Shown here in pieces: positions 15,791-22,554 of a stretch of 22,554 nt of DNA. The notes under the pieces were generated by a model, which searched no databases, was not told the DNA's origin, and saw only the letters and a list, made by a program, of their open reading frames with translations. The translations under genes were made by a program, and so were the position numbers. The DNA comes from an uncultured Verrucomicrobiota bacterium (GTDB lineage Bacteria > Verrucomicrobiota > Verrucomicrobiae > Opitutales > Opitutaceae), in contig CAMLNJ010000002.1 of NCBI GenBank assembly GCA_946481225.1, forward strand, positions 1 to 22,554, given 5' to 3'. Each line of letters starts with the position of its first letter. The first letter of the stretch is position 1.

Positions 15791-16201
15791 TCACAATGCG
15801 CGCCGATCCGGCGCGCCGAGTTCGTCGCTGAGTTCGACGCCCGCGGCTTGAAGCGCCGAGCGCAGGGGCGGACTGAAACGCGCAAACATGGTTTCCAAGA
15901 AGAACTCGAATTCGTTCACCGGTCCGGGCGAGGCGAAGGCGAGGGCATCGGCGAGCCGAACCAGATCGGATTCGTCGAAATGTTCGTCGAGGACCGACTG
16001 GCTGCCTGCGAGGGCGATCAGTTGCGGGGCGTAGCGTTCGACGGCGGGATCGACCGCGAGGAGACGAACCGGACCGTGGAGGCGTGCGGTTTCGATGCGC
16101 CGGCCGAGCGCCCTTAGGACGGCGTAGGCGAAGGCGGCGTTGGCCAAAGCCGCTTGGCGCAGCAGGGCGGGGCGGGAGGCAAGCAATTGCGAGAGATTCA
16201 T
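15791..16201 (-). CDS. Hypothetical protein, unrecognised
   Basis: A 136-residue protein I do not recognise. It begins MNLSQLLASRPALLRQAALA, is rich in Ala, Leu and Arg, and appears all-helical and soluble, with no signal peptide, membrane helix or cysteine. The middle (VLDEHFDESDLVRLADALAF) and end (VNEFEFFLETMFARFSPPL) are amphipathic. Support for it being real: a clean open frame with Opitutaceae-like codon use, and a Shine-Dalgarno-like AAAGG about 9 nt before ATG 16201. No neighbour on the same strand is close enough for an operon. Confidence 0.65.
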   Translation of the reverse strand: MNLSQLLASRPALLRQAALANAAFAYAVLRALGRRIETARLHGPVRLLAVDPAVERYAPQLIALAGSQSVLDEHFDESDLVRLADALAFASPGPVNEFEFFLETMFARFSPPLRSALQAAGVELSDELGAPDRRAL

Positions 16202-16735
16202 GATAATGACCTTTCGTTGCGGGTGCCCATGCACCGGTTGTGGAGGTTGCGGACGGGAAGAGCCGGCTGCGATGGCCGGTAACGGCACAAAACGCGGACA
16301 CTGACCTGACGAGCGACGAAGCTGAAACCTGCGCTGACTGAGAAAAAAACGCGGGACACGAATCGCTGACGGGAGCAACAGAAAGGCCTTTCGCGGTGCG
16401 GCGCAAGCGGCGGAGAGCGGGAAAACTACTCAGGAGCGGAATGTGAGCGCCGCCGGACGCACGGTCGGCTCAGCCCTCACGCGATGAAGAAATTGGAGGT
16501 ATGCGAAACCGTCATCGTCCGACGAGATGGGCCGGAGATCGAAAGACTCCCATTATTCGTCTTCCCCCTCGCGTTCCAGTGGCGGCCATTGGCTCGCCAC
16601 ATGAACCCGGATTCCTCGATACTCCCCGCGACAATCGCGGATTGCGGCTTGAATGGGTTTTTTCTCTTCTGTTCATCCGCTGAAAACGGCAGGAACCGAT
16701 CAGCTCCGTCGTGGATCAACCGCAGGCGATTGCAA
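16202..16735. other. 534-bp gap with nothing identified
   Basis: Two overlapping small frames (16477-16719 minus, 16501-16683 plus) lack motifs, starts or ribosome sites and look random. No hairpin with a T-tract closes the plsC unit on the minus strand. The promoter of the small gene at 16201 should lie here, but I cannot place it. Confidence 0.4.
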
Positions 16736-17407
16736 TCAGAGCACCGCCATGGGCGGGCGTTCGATCGAGGCGATCGCGGCCATGATGCGTTCGCTGGCGC
16801 GTTGATAGCGTTCCTTGCCGTCCGATTTGTGGTCGTAGGCGGCGGGCGCGAGCGGTCGGCCGAACACGATGTCGACGGGCGTGCCGGGCCGGAAACCGCC
16901 TTCGCGGCCCAGCGCGACGTGGCTGTCGAAAATGCGGCAGGGCACGACGGGCACGCCGGTCTTGCAGGCGATCAGGCCGACGCCCGCCTTGGCGGGTTGC
17001 AGGCGGCCGTCGGGCGAGCGGGTGCCTTCGGGGAAGAGCGCGATGGGATGGCCGGCGGCGAGGGTGGCGAGGACGCGTTTGATCGCGCTAAGGTCGGACC
17101 CGTCGCGGTCGACCGGGATGGCGCCGACGCCGTTCATCCACCAGGCGCCGAGCCCGGGTTTCCAGAGGGTCTTGCGGGCGAAGAAGGCGAGCTGGTGCGG
17201 CATGACCGCGCCGATGAAGGGCGGGTCGAGGTGGCTGGCGTGGTTGGCCGCGACCAAAAAGGCGCCGTCGGCGGGGAGGTTGGACAGGCCGGCGACCTCG
17301 CCGCGGAAGACCGCCTCTTGGGCGCAGTTTATGATGTAGTGACAAATCCCATACAAGGGATCCATCTCCAGCTGGGGAAAACCACAGGGGCGGACGAGGG
17401 CTTTCAT
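16736..17407 (-). CDS. plsC: 1-acyl-sn-glycerol-3-phosphate acyltransferase
   Basis: Membrane-associated enzyme adding the second acyl chain to lysophosphatidate. 223 residues. Family blocks: catalytic HX4D in NHASHLDPPF (H56, D61), GAIPVDRDGSDLSAIKRV, substrate-binding FPEGTRSPDG (125-134) and VPVVPCRIF. The N-terminal region (ICHYIINCAQEAVF) is a hydrophobic anchor. ATG 17407 lies 17 nt after the cmk stop; MDPLYG at 17365 is an alternative start that fits homologues equally well. Last gene of the tyrA-aroA-cmk-plsC run. The PlsC superfamily also holds enzymes for ornithine or lyso-lipids, so the acceptor is inferred. Confidence 0.92.
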   Translation of the reverse strand: MKALVRPCGFPQLEMDPLYGICHYIINCAQEAVFRGEVAGLSNLPADGAFLVAANHASHLDPPFIGAVMPHQLAFFARKTLWKPGLGAWWMNGVGAIPVDRDGSDLSAIKRVLATLAAGHPIALFPEGTRSPDGRLQPAKAGVGLIACKTGVPVVPCRIFDSHVALGREGGFRPGTPVDIVFGRPLAPAAYDHKSDGKERYQRASERIMAAIASIERPPMAVL

Positions 17408-17424
17408 GCGGGACCGACGCGGAC

Positions 17425-18090
17425 TCAGGCTGCGCCGAGGCGGGCGGCGATGGGGGCGGCGACGCGGGCCACGACGTCGTCGAGCGAGAGAAAGGTGGAG
17501 TCGATGTCGGTCGCGCCGGGCGGGCAGAGGAGCGGCGCGGTCTTGCGCGAGCTGTCGAGACGGTCGCGTTCGGCGATCGAGTCCTGCTGGCCCTCGGCGG
17601 CCCGGCGGCGGGCGCGCTCCTCGGGGTCGGCGTGGAGGAAAAAGCGGAAATCGGCGTCCGGGAAGATGACCGTGCCGATGTCGCGGCCTTCCATGACGAG
17701 GCCGGCGAAGCCGTGCTCGCGGGCGATGCGGGCCTGGTCGCGCTGGTAGGAAAGCAGCTTGGCGCGGACGGCGGGGATGGCGGCGAAATGGGAAACGGCG
17801 GCGTTGACGGCCGGGCCGCGGAGCTCGGTTTCCGGCACGAGGCGTCCGCCGACCTCGATCGCGGCGCGCCGGCCGTCCACGCGGGCGCCGAGGGCGAGGC
17901 AGGCGAGGGCGCGTTCCACGCCGGTGGCGTCGGAGTGGGCGACGCCGAGGCGGAGCAGCTCGGCGGTCAGGGCGCGGTAGTGCGAGCCCGTGTCGATGTG
18001 CAGGAAGTTGAACCGGGCGCTGAGGGCGCGGGCGGTGGTGGATTTTCCGGCGGCGGCGCCGCCGTCGATGGCGACGATGAGAAAAGGCAT
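17425..18090 (-). CDS. cmk: Cytidylate kinase
   Basis: Phosphorylates CMP and dCMP with ATP. 221 residues, normal length. Seen: P-loop IDGGAAAGKST (residues 8-18), HIDTGSHYRALTAELL matching the usual DSGAMYRA block, EVGGRLVPETELRGPAVN, RDQARIAREHGFAGLVMEGR then DIGTVIFPDADFRFFLHA, and the LID arginines ERARRRAAE. ATG 18090 is chosen because the P-loop opens right after it; ATG 18111 is in frame and inside the heptamer repeat. Downstream gene plsC is 17 nt away; aroA is 74 nt upstream. Confidence 0.95.
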   Translation of the reverse strand: MPFLIVAIDGGAAAGKSTTARALSARFNFLHIDTGSHYRALTAELLRLGVAHSDATGVERALACLALGARVDGRRAAIEVGGRLVPETELRGPAVNAAVSHFAAIPAVRAKLLSYQRDQARIAREHGFAGLVMEGRDIGTVIFPDADFRFFLHADPEERARRRAAEGQQDSIAERDRLDSSRKTAPLLCPPGATDIDSTFLSLDDVVARVAAPIAARLGAA

Positions 18091-18125
18091 GGAGCTGGGA
18101 GCGGGGAGCATGGAGCTAGGAGCGG
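18091..18125. repeat. GGAGCNN heptamer repeat abutting the cmk start
   Basis: Units ggagctg, ggagcgg, ggagcat, ggagcta, ggagcgg run continuously and end at the base before the cmk start codon. In the mRNA they read GCUCCNN. Three units equal 21 nt, so a second in-frame ATG (18111) arises from one unit. Confidence 0.75.
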
Positions 18126-18164
18126 AGGGCGGAAACTGGAGACCTGAAATCTGCGGCGGGAAAA

Positions 18165-19529
18165 TCAAACGCGGGCGCGCAGTTCGCCGAGGACGTCGAA
18201 AAAGTTCGGGAAGGTCTTCGCGCAGCAGGCGGGGTTGTCGATCGTGAGCCAAGGACGGCCGTCGCCGTGCAGGTCGTGGCTCCCGAGGATGCCGAAGCTC
18301 ATCGCGAAGCGGTGGTCGTGGTAGGTTTGGATAACCGTGCCGCGGGCGGCGCGGAGCGCGGCGAGATCGGGTGTGATCGTGAGCGAGTCCTCGGTTTCCA
18401 CGACTTGTTGCCCGAGGCGGCGGAGTTCGTTGGCCATGCCGGCGACGCGGTCGGTCTCCTGCTTGCGCGTGTGGGCGATGCCGGTGATGCGGATCGGCCC
18501 GCCGAGAAGCGGGCTGATCGCGGCGAGGGTGAGAAAGGTGTCGGAGAAGCCGGAAAAGTTTTCGTCCACGCCCACGCGGGGCGCGGGAGCGGCGTGGGCG
18601 ATGTCGTAGCCGGCGGAACCCGGGGTGACGGTGGCGCCGACCTTGCGAAGGACGTCGAGGAAGGCGGTGTCGCCCTGGAAACCGCGATGGAGGTTGAGGA
18701 GGCGCGCGGAGCCGCCGACGACGAGGGGGAGCGCGGCGAAGTAGCTGGCGGCGGTCGCGTCCGGCTCGATGGCGTAGGCGCCGCGGAAAGGGTAGGCGGG
18801 CGAGCCGCCTTGGCGGACGCGGAAGCGAAACTCGTCGAGTCGCTCGACCGGCTCGGCCGCGCCAGGTTGGAAGGCGTGCATGATGAGCGCGGTCATCTGC
18901 ACGAAAGGCCAGCGGACGCCGCCGACGGCGGCGACCTCGACGGGCGCGGCGCAGAGGGGCGCGACCATGAGCAGGGCGGAAAGCATCTGGCTGCTCTCGG
19001 TGGCGTCGATGGCGACGGGGCCGCCGCGCAGGCCGCGGGCGTGGATCTCGATCGGGAAGAAACCTTCGATGCCGGTGCAGCGAATCTCGGCGCCCAGCGC
19101 GCGGAGGGCGTCGATCAGGCCCTTCATGGGGCGCTGGTTCATGCGCTCCGTGCCTTGGATGCGATAGACGCCGCGAGGGGCGGCGGCGCAGAGGGCGGTG
19201 AGGAAACGGGCGGCGGTGCCGGCGAGGCCGACGAAAATGTCGACGGGCGCGTCGGACTTGAAGGCGTTGTCCTGTCCGGAGACGGCGATCACGCCGGCGG
19301 CTTCATCGGCCCGGACGTCGAGGCCCAGGCGGCGCAGGGCTTCGGCCATGAGCCGCGTATCGTCGCTGAAGAGCGCTCCGGTGAGAGTTACCGGCGAGGC
19401 GCAGAGGGCGGCGAGCAGCAGCGCGCGGTTGGTCAGGCTTTTGGATCCGGGAATGACGACCGGGCCGGAGACGGGGCGGGTGAACGGGACGATGGGGAGC
19501 TGAGCAGGCAGCGGGGAGGCGGCGGACAT
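18165..19529 (-). CDS. aroA: 3-phosphoshikimate 1-carboxyvinyltransferase (EPSP synthase)
   Basis: Joins shikimate-3-phosphate and phosphoenolpyruvate in the shikimate pathway. 454 residues, slightly longer than the usual 430. Seen: PGSKSLTNRALLLAAL (catalytic Lys30), GLAGTAARFLTAL (101-113) where most have GNAGTAMRPL, QGTERMNQRPMKGLIDAL, EPDATAASYFAALPL, DTFLTLAAISPLLGG with the catalytic Asp, HTRKQETDRVAGMANELRRLG (usual RxKESDR), and YHDHRFAMSFGILG. It ends TIDNPACCAKTFPNFFDVL. ATG 19529 fits the N-terminus, although the first 17 residues are not conserved. Upstream by 63 nt is tyrA; downstream by 74 nt is cmk. Confidence 0.95.
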   Translation of the reverse strand: MSAASPLPAQLPIVPFTRPVSGPVVIPGSKSLTNRALLLAALCASPVTLTGALFSDDTRLMAEALRRLGLDVRADEAAGVIAVSGQDNAFKSDAPVDIFVGLAGTAARFLTALCAAAPRGVYRIQGTERMNQRPMKGLIDALRALGAEIRCTGIEGFFPIEIHARGLRGGPVAIDATESSQMLSALLMVAPLCAAPVEVAAVGGVRWPFVQMTALIMHAFQPGAAEPVERLDEFRFRVRQGGSPAYPFRGAYAIEPDATAASYFAALPLVVGGSARLLNLHRGFQGDTAFLDVLRKVGATVTPGSAGYDIAHAAPAPRVGVDENFSGFSDTFLTLAAISPLLGGPIRITGIAHTRKQETDRVAGMANELRRLGQQVVETEDSLTITPDLAALRAARGTVIQTYHDHRFAMSFGILGSHDLHGDGRPWLTIDNPACCAKTFPNFFDVLGELRARV

Positions 19530-19533
19530 GGAT

Positions 19534-19568
19534 GGAGCAAGGAGCAGGGAGCAGGGGGCGTGGAGCCA
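19534..19568. repeat. GGAGCNN heptamer repeat just upstream of aroA
   Basis: Units ggagcaa, ggagcag, ggagcag, ggggcgt, ggagcca lie 4 nt from the aroA start, in the tyrA-aroA spacer, on the same side and in the same orientation as the copy before cmk. Confidence 0.72.
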
Positions 19569-19592
19569 AGCCTGGAAAAATGGCGCCGGGCT

Positions 19593-20447
19593 TCAGGCGC
19601 GGAAGCCGTCGCGCCACTGTTTGCCGCGTTCGAGGCGGGCGCGGATTTCGGCCCAATCGGATTGCTCGAGGGCGCGGCGGAACGAGGCCAGCTCGTTCTC
19701 GTAGGCGGAAAGGGCGTGCAGGACGGCGTCGCGGTTGTGCTGGAAAATCTCGATCCACATCGTGGCGTCGCTCGCGGCGATGCGGGTGGTGTCGCGCAGG
19801 CCGTTGCCGGCGAGGTGCCGCCATTGGCCGTCCTTTGCGGAAAGGGCGCAAGCCAGGCTGGTGGCGGCGGCTTGGGGGAGATGGCTGATATGGGCGACGA
19901 TCTCGTCGTGCCGCAGGGGGGACACCGCCACCACCGTGCTGCCGCAGCCGCGCCAAAAATCGTGGAGAGTCTGAAGCGCGGCGGCGGGGGTGTCGGCGGA
20001 GGGAGTGACGAAGGTGACGCGGTTGTCGAAAAGGCTCTCGATGCCGTGCTCCCAGCCTGTTTTCTCGCCGCCGGCCATCGGATGGGAGCCGATGAAGACC
20101 GCGCCGTGGGCGCGTGGGTGGGCCGCGGCGGCGGCGCAGATGGGGCCTTTGACGCTGCCGACGTCGGTGACGATGGCGCCGGAGCGGAGGTGAGGCGCGA
20201 TCCGCCGGTCGAGCTCGATTATCTTGTCGACCGGCGCGGCGAGGACGACGAGGTGGGCGTGGGCGACGGCTTGCTCGGGGGTTTCCGCCACGTGGTCGAT
20301 CCAGTCTTGGGCGCGGAGGGCGGCGCGCACCTCGGGACGGCGGGCCCAGACGGTGATTTGACCGGCCAGGCCGCGGGCTCGGGCGGCGCGGGCCACGGAG
20401 GCGCCGAGCAGGCCGGGGGCGAGGATGGCTAGATGATCGATGGCCAT
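19593..20447 (-). CDS. tyrA: Prephenate/arogenate dehydrogenase
   Basis: NAD(P)-dependent oxidative decarboxylation toward tyrosine. 284 residues, normal for the stand-alone form without chorismate mutase or ACT domain. Seen: N-terminal nucleotide fold HLAILAPGLLGASVARAAR, LVVLAAPVDKIIELDRRIAP, IVTDVGSVKGPI, the substrate motif GSHPMAGGEKTGWEHG, VVAVSPLRHDEIVAHISHLP with the conserved His-Asp, then the helical C-terminal domain (LAGNGLRDTTRIAASDATMW). ATG 20447 precedes the Rossmann strand; upstream in-frame codons lack homology. First gene of the minus-strand run, divergent from the gene at 20609, with 161 bp between them. Confidence 0.93.
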   Translation of the reverse strand: MAIDHLAILAPGLLGASVARAARARGLAGQITVWARRPEVRAALRAQDWIDHVAETPEQAVAHAHLVVLAAPVDKIIELDRRIAPHLRSGAIVTDVGSVKGPICAAAAAHPRAHGAVFIGSHPMAGGEKTGWEHGIESLFDNRVTFVTPSADTPAAALQTLHDFWRGCGSTVVAVSPLRHDEIVAHISHLPQAAATSLACALSAKDGQWRHLAGNGLRDTTRIAASDATMWIEIFQHNRDAVLHALSAYENELASFRRALEQSDWAEIRARLERGKQWRDGFRA

Positions 20448-20608
20448 GGCGAAAGCCGCAGGGTGAAAGCGCGCGGGGGCTTGTCGAGCCTTGGGCACGG
20501 GGATTCCCCGGCGCGCGGCCGGCGGGTTCCGCCCGGGATATACGAAGGGGCGCCCTGCGGCGCGCGTGTTGCATTTTACCGGGCGGGTCCCTTGCTTTTC
20601 GGGTTCCT

Positions 20609-22339
20609 ATGCTTTCCCACCGCGCGCGTTACCGTCTCGCCAACGCATGGCAGACCTATCGTCCATGGCTGTTCGCCGGCCTCGGAGTGGCCGTGCTCGT
20701 CGCCATTTGGATGACGTTGGCGAACCTCGGCCCGGGTCGCGCGGTGACGCCGGTGCCGGACGAGCCCGCGAAACCCGACGATCCGGCGCTGGTGAAGCTG
20801 GCGGCCGAGGTGGCCGAGATGGAAAAGCAATACGAGGTCTATTCGTCGGCCGACATCGTCACCGACGAGGCGTTCGCGGTGCTCAGCGGGGCCGTCGAGC
20901 GCCAGAAGGCCCTGGTGCGGGCCGCGCCCCGGGGCGACTACACGGCCCAGATGAACCTCGAGCGGCTCCAGGCGGAGCTCGACAACTTCGAGGCGAAACG
21001 CGCGAACCCCCGCATCGAGGCCTTGCAGAAAGACGGCGAAACGGCCCAGGCGGAGATGCGTCTCGAGGAGGCGGCGGCGGCCTTTCGCGAGGCCATGGAT
21101 CTCCAGAACCGGATCAACGGGAGCTCCGCCGCGCCGCGCCACAAGAATTTCGTCCGGGTGACCCGGCTGGAGCAGTCGCTGACCGCCCTGCAGGTGCTGC
21201 CTCTCGTGAAGGAAAAGGAGGCCTCCCTCGCCAAGGCCCGCGCGGCGGTGGCGGAGGAGCGCTGGGCCGACGCGCTGGCGGGCTACATGGCGGCGCGGGA
21301 CGCGCAGGAGCGGATCAACCGCGAGTATTCGTCGACTCGATACGCCAATGTCGGCGAGTTCGACCGGCTGGACTCCGAGATCGCGTCGCTGAACGCCGCC
21401 GGCGTCGCGGCCAGGATCGACCAGAAGGAAAAAGCCGGCGACGACTGGGCTCGCGCCGGCGACCACGCCACGGCGGCCGCCGCCTACGCGGAGGCCCTCT
21501 CGCTCCAGCAGCAGATCAACGACCGCTTTTCGCGCAGCCGCTTCGTCTCCTCGCCCCGGATCGAGGCCCTGGAAATCAAGCTGCAGACCGAGCGCTCGCA
21601 GCCCATCGCGCTCGAGCTGGCGAAGCTGGACAAGGAGATCTCCGACGAGCTGCGCCGGCGTCGCGTGGTCGTCGCGGAAAAGATGCTCCCGAAGGCGATG
21701 GAGCTGACCGAAAAGATCGCGGCCGATTTTCCGCGCAGCCGCTCCGTCGACGGCGCGCTGCGGATCAAGCTCAACTATCTCGCGGTGAAGCGCGAGGACC
21801 TGCGCCGGCTGCAGGACTCGGTTTACGACCACCTCCTGCCCCTGATCGGCGTGAACGACCGCCTGCTCCTCGCCAGCGAGACGCCGCAGGACCTTTACCA
21901 GTCGGTGATGAACACCAATCCCAGCCGCAATCCGGGCCGCTCGCTCCCGGTGGACTCCGTGAGCTGGGTGGACGCCGAGGAATTTTGCATGCGCCTGAGC
22001 TGGATCATGGGCACCTCGGTGCGGTTGCCCACCGAGGACGAGCTGCGGACAGCCCACGGCAACGGCGGCGGCGAGGTGCGCAGCTCGGCCGACGGCGGCC
22101 GCGGCGGAGCGACGGATTCGGGCCGGCCAAATCGCAATGGTTATCGCGACGTGATCGGCAATCTCGCCGAATGGGTCGTCGCGCCGGCCGGATCGGATCA
22201 GGCGCAGGTGGCTGGCGGCAGCTATCTCGACACTCCCGAGGCGATCGCGAAGTTTCCGATGGAGTCTCGGCCGAAGACCGACCGGGCCCGGCATATCGGG
22301 TTCCGGTTCGTGGTCATCCTTCCCCCGGATCGCGCCTGA
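20609..22339 (+). CDS. Membrane-anchored helical-repeat protein with a degenerate FGE/SUMF1-like domain
   Basis: A 576-residue protein of unknown role. Residues about 19-40 are one membrane helix (PWLFAGLGVAVLVAIWMTLA) without a cleavage site, placing the rest probably outside the cytoplasm. About 60-400 is helical and repetitive: three TPR-like units at about 152-190, 218-256 and 287-320, each ending in Q-x-x-I-N followed by S/T-R-F/Y or a similar turn, plus a weaker fourth near 356-390. The C-terminal part (about 440-570) follows the formylglycine-generating-enzyme fold: LPVDSVSWVDAEEFCMRLSW, VRLPTEDELRTAHG, NGYRDVIGNLAEWV, VAGGSYLDTP and HIGFRFVVI. The catalytic cysteine pair is absent (one Cys, at 460), so it is likely a binding rather than oxidising domain. 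No Shine-Dalgarno is visible. Confidence 0.8.
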   Translation: MLSHRARYRLANAWQTYRPWLFAGLGVAVLVAIWMTLANLGPGRAVTPVPDEPAKPDDPALVKLAAEVAEMEKQYEVYSSADIVTDEAFAVLSGAVERQKALVRAAPRGDYTAQMNLERLQAELDNFEAKRANPRIEALQKDGETAQAEMRLEEAAAAFREAMDLQNRINGSSAAPRHKNFVRVTRLEQSLTALQVLPLVKEKEASLAKARAAVAEERWADALAGYMAARDAQERINREYSSTRYANVGEFDRLDSEIASLNAAGVAARIDQKEKAGDDWARAGDHATAAAAYAEALSLQQQINDRFSRSRFVSSPRIEALEIKLQTERSQPIALELAKLDKEISDELRRRRVVVAEKMLPKAMELTEKIAADFPRSRSVDGALRIKLNYLAVKREDLRRLQDSVYDHLLPLIGVNDRLLLASETPQDLYQSVMNTNPSRNPGRSLPVDSVSWVDAEEFCMRLSWIMGTSVRLPTEDELRTAHGNGGGEVRSSADGGRGGATDSGRPNRNGYRDVIGNLAEWVVAPAGSDQAQVAGGSYLDTPEAIAKFPMESRPKTDRARHIGFRFVVILPPDRA

Positions 22340-22378
22340 GCCCCGGCGGGGATCGCGCCGGTAGCGACCGCGGATGAT

Positions 22379-22554
22379 ATGCGCCCGATGAAGACGCGGT
22401 CCTTGGCTTCGGGGGTGTTGCTTGTCCTCGGTTTCGCGAGCTCCGTCGCGGGCGCGTGCGCGGCCGGGATGGCGGTGCCGGCGTCCTGGCTGCGCGCGGC
22501 GCCGGGGCCGCGGGAGGCGGCGGCGATCGAGGAAGGCGCGGCGCGGCATGGGTG
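22379..22554 (+). CDS. Exported protein, N-terminal part only (cut by window edge)
   Basis: The frame from ATG 22379 (or 22388) stays open to the edge, giving about 58 codons. It begins MKTRSLASGVLLVLGFASS and continues VAGACAAGMAVPAS, a typical signal peptide, perhaps a lipoprotein since the Cys in AGAC could be modified. The mature start is rich in Ala, Arg and Glu. No family can be named. It follows the FGE-like gene by about 40-50 nt on the same strand, so the two may be cotranscribed and act together in the periplasm. Confidence 0.6.
   Translation, partial: MRPMKTRSLASGVLLVLGFASSVAGACAAGMAVPASWLRAAPGPREAAAIEEGAARHG

Noticed and set aside
16477..16719. 80-codon minus frame and an overlapping 60-codon plus frame
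   Set aside because: No motif, no ribosome site, and the composition differs from neighbouring genes.

Overview
The window looks like chromosomal DNA from a GC-rich Verrucomicrobiota bacterium, most likely Opitutaceae. This is inferred from gene content, the lack of clear Shine-Dalgarno sites before most genes, and several Verrucomicrobia-style features: a DUF2959 lipoprotein, an H1-like basic helix-turn-helix protein, rpsP-trmD-rplS without rimM, and short palindromic repeats that intrude into genes. No database could be consulted. I see no phage, plasmid, insertion sequence, CRISPR array, rRNA or tRNA. This is core genome with small accessory insertions.

Layout. 1-4410 (minus strand): the 5' 870 codons of a UvrA-family gene running off the left edge, then (upstream of it) a DUF2959 lipoprotein and a tandem-GNAT acetyltransferase. 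4415-7429 (plus): a probable cobalamin riboswitch, a TonB-dependent outer-membrane receptor, and a translationally coupled YfiR-family gene broken by an in-frame TGA. 7457-10033 (minus): mutS. 10193-11745 (plus): a promoter candidate, rpsP, an intrinsic hairpin, trmD, rplS and a terminator. 11990-14063 (plus): transketolase and its terminator. 13976-14850 is a large gap holding a strong hairpin and a 171-bp element bounded by 24-nt inverted repeats. 14851-15372 (plus): the H1-like/HTH protein and its terminator. 15313-16735 has palindromic clusters, one small unrecognised minus-strand gene and a featureless stretch. 16736-20447 (minus): tyrA-aroA-cmk-plsC, apparently one transcription unit. 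20609-22339 (plus): a membrane-anchored protein with helical repeats and a degenerate formylglycine-generating-enzyme-like domain, then the start of an exported protein cut by the right edge.

How the genes fit together. uvrA and mutS are two separate DNA repair functions. The riboswitch-receptor-yfiR block reads as B12-controlled B12 import, with a possible periplasmic signalling partner that is now interrupted. rpsP, trmD and rplS serve the ribosome and tRNA. tyrA and aroA serve aromatic amino acid synthesis, cmk nucleotide supply and plsC phospholipid synthesis.

Most interesting points: the TGA replacing the expected Trp in YfiR; heptameric GGAGCNN repeats next to the aroA and cmk start codons and again inside uvrA; a UvrA lacking one cysteine pair of its first zinc module; a TrmD with Glu at the catalytic Asp position; and an inverted-repeat element whose three non-Watson-Crick positions are all G-U pairs.
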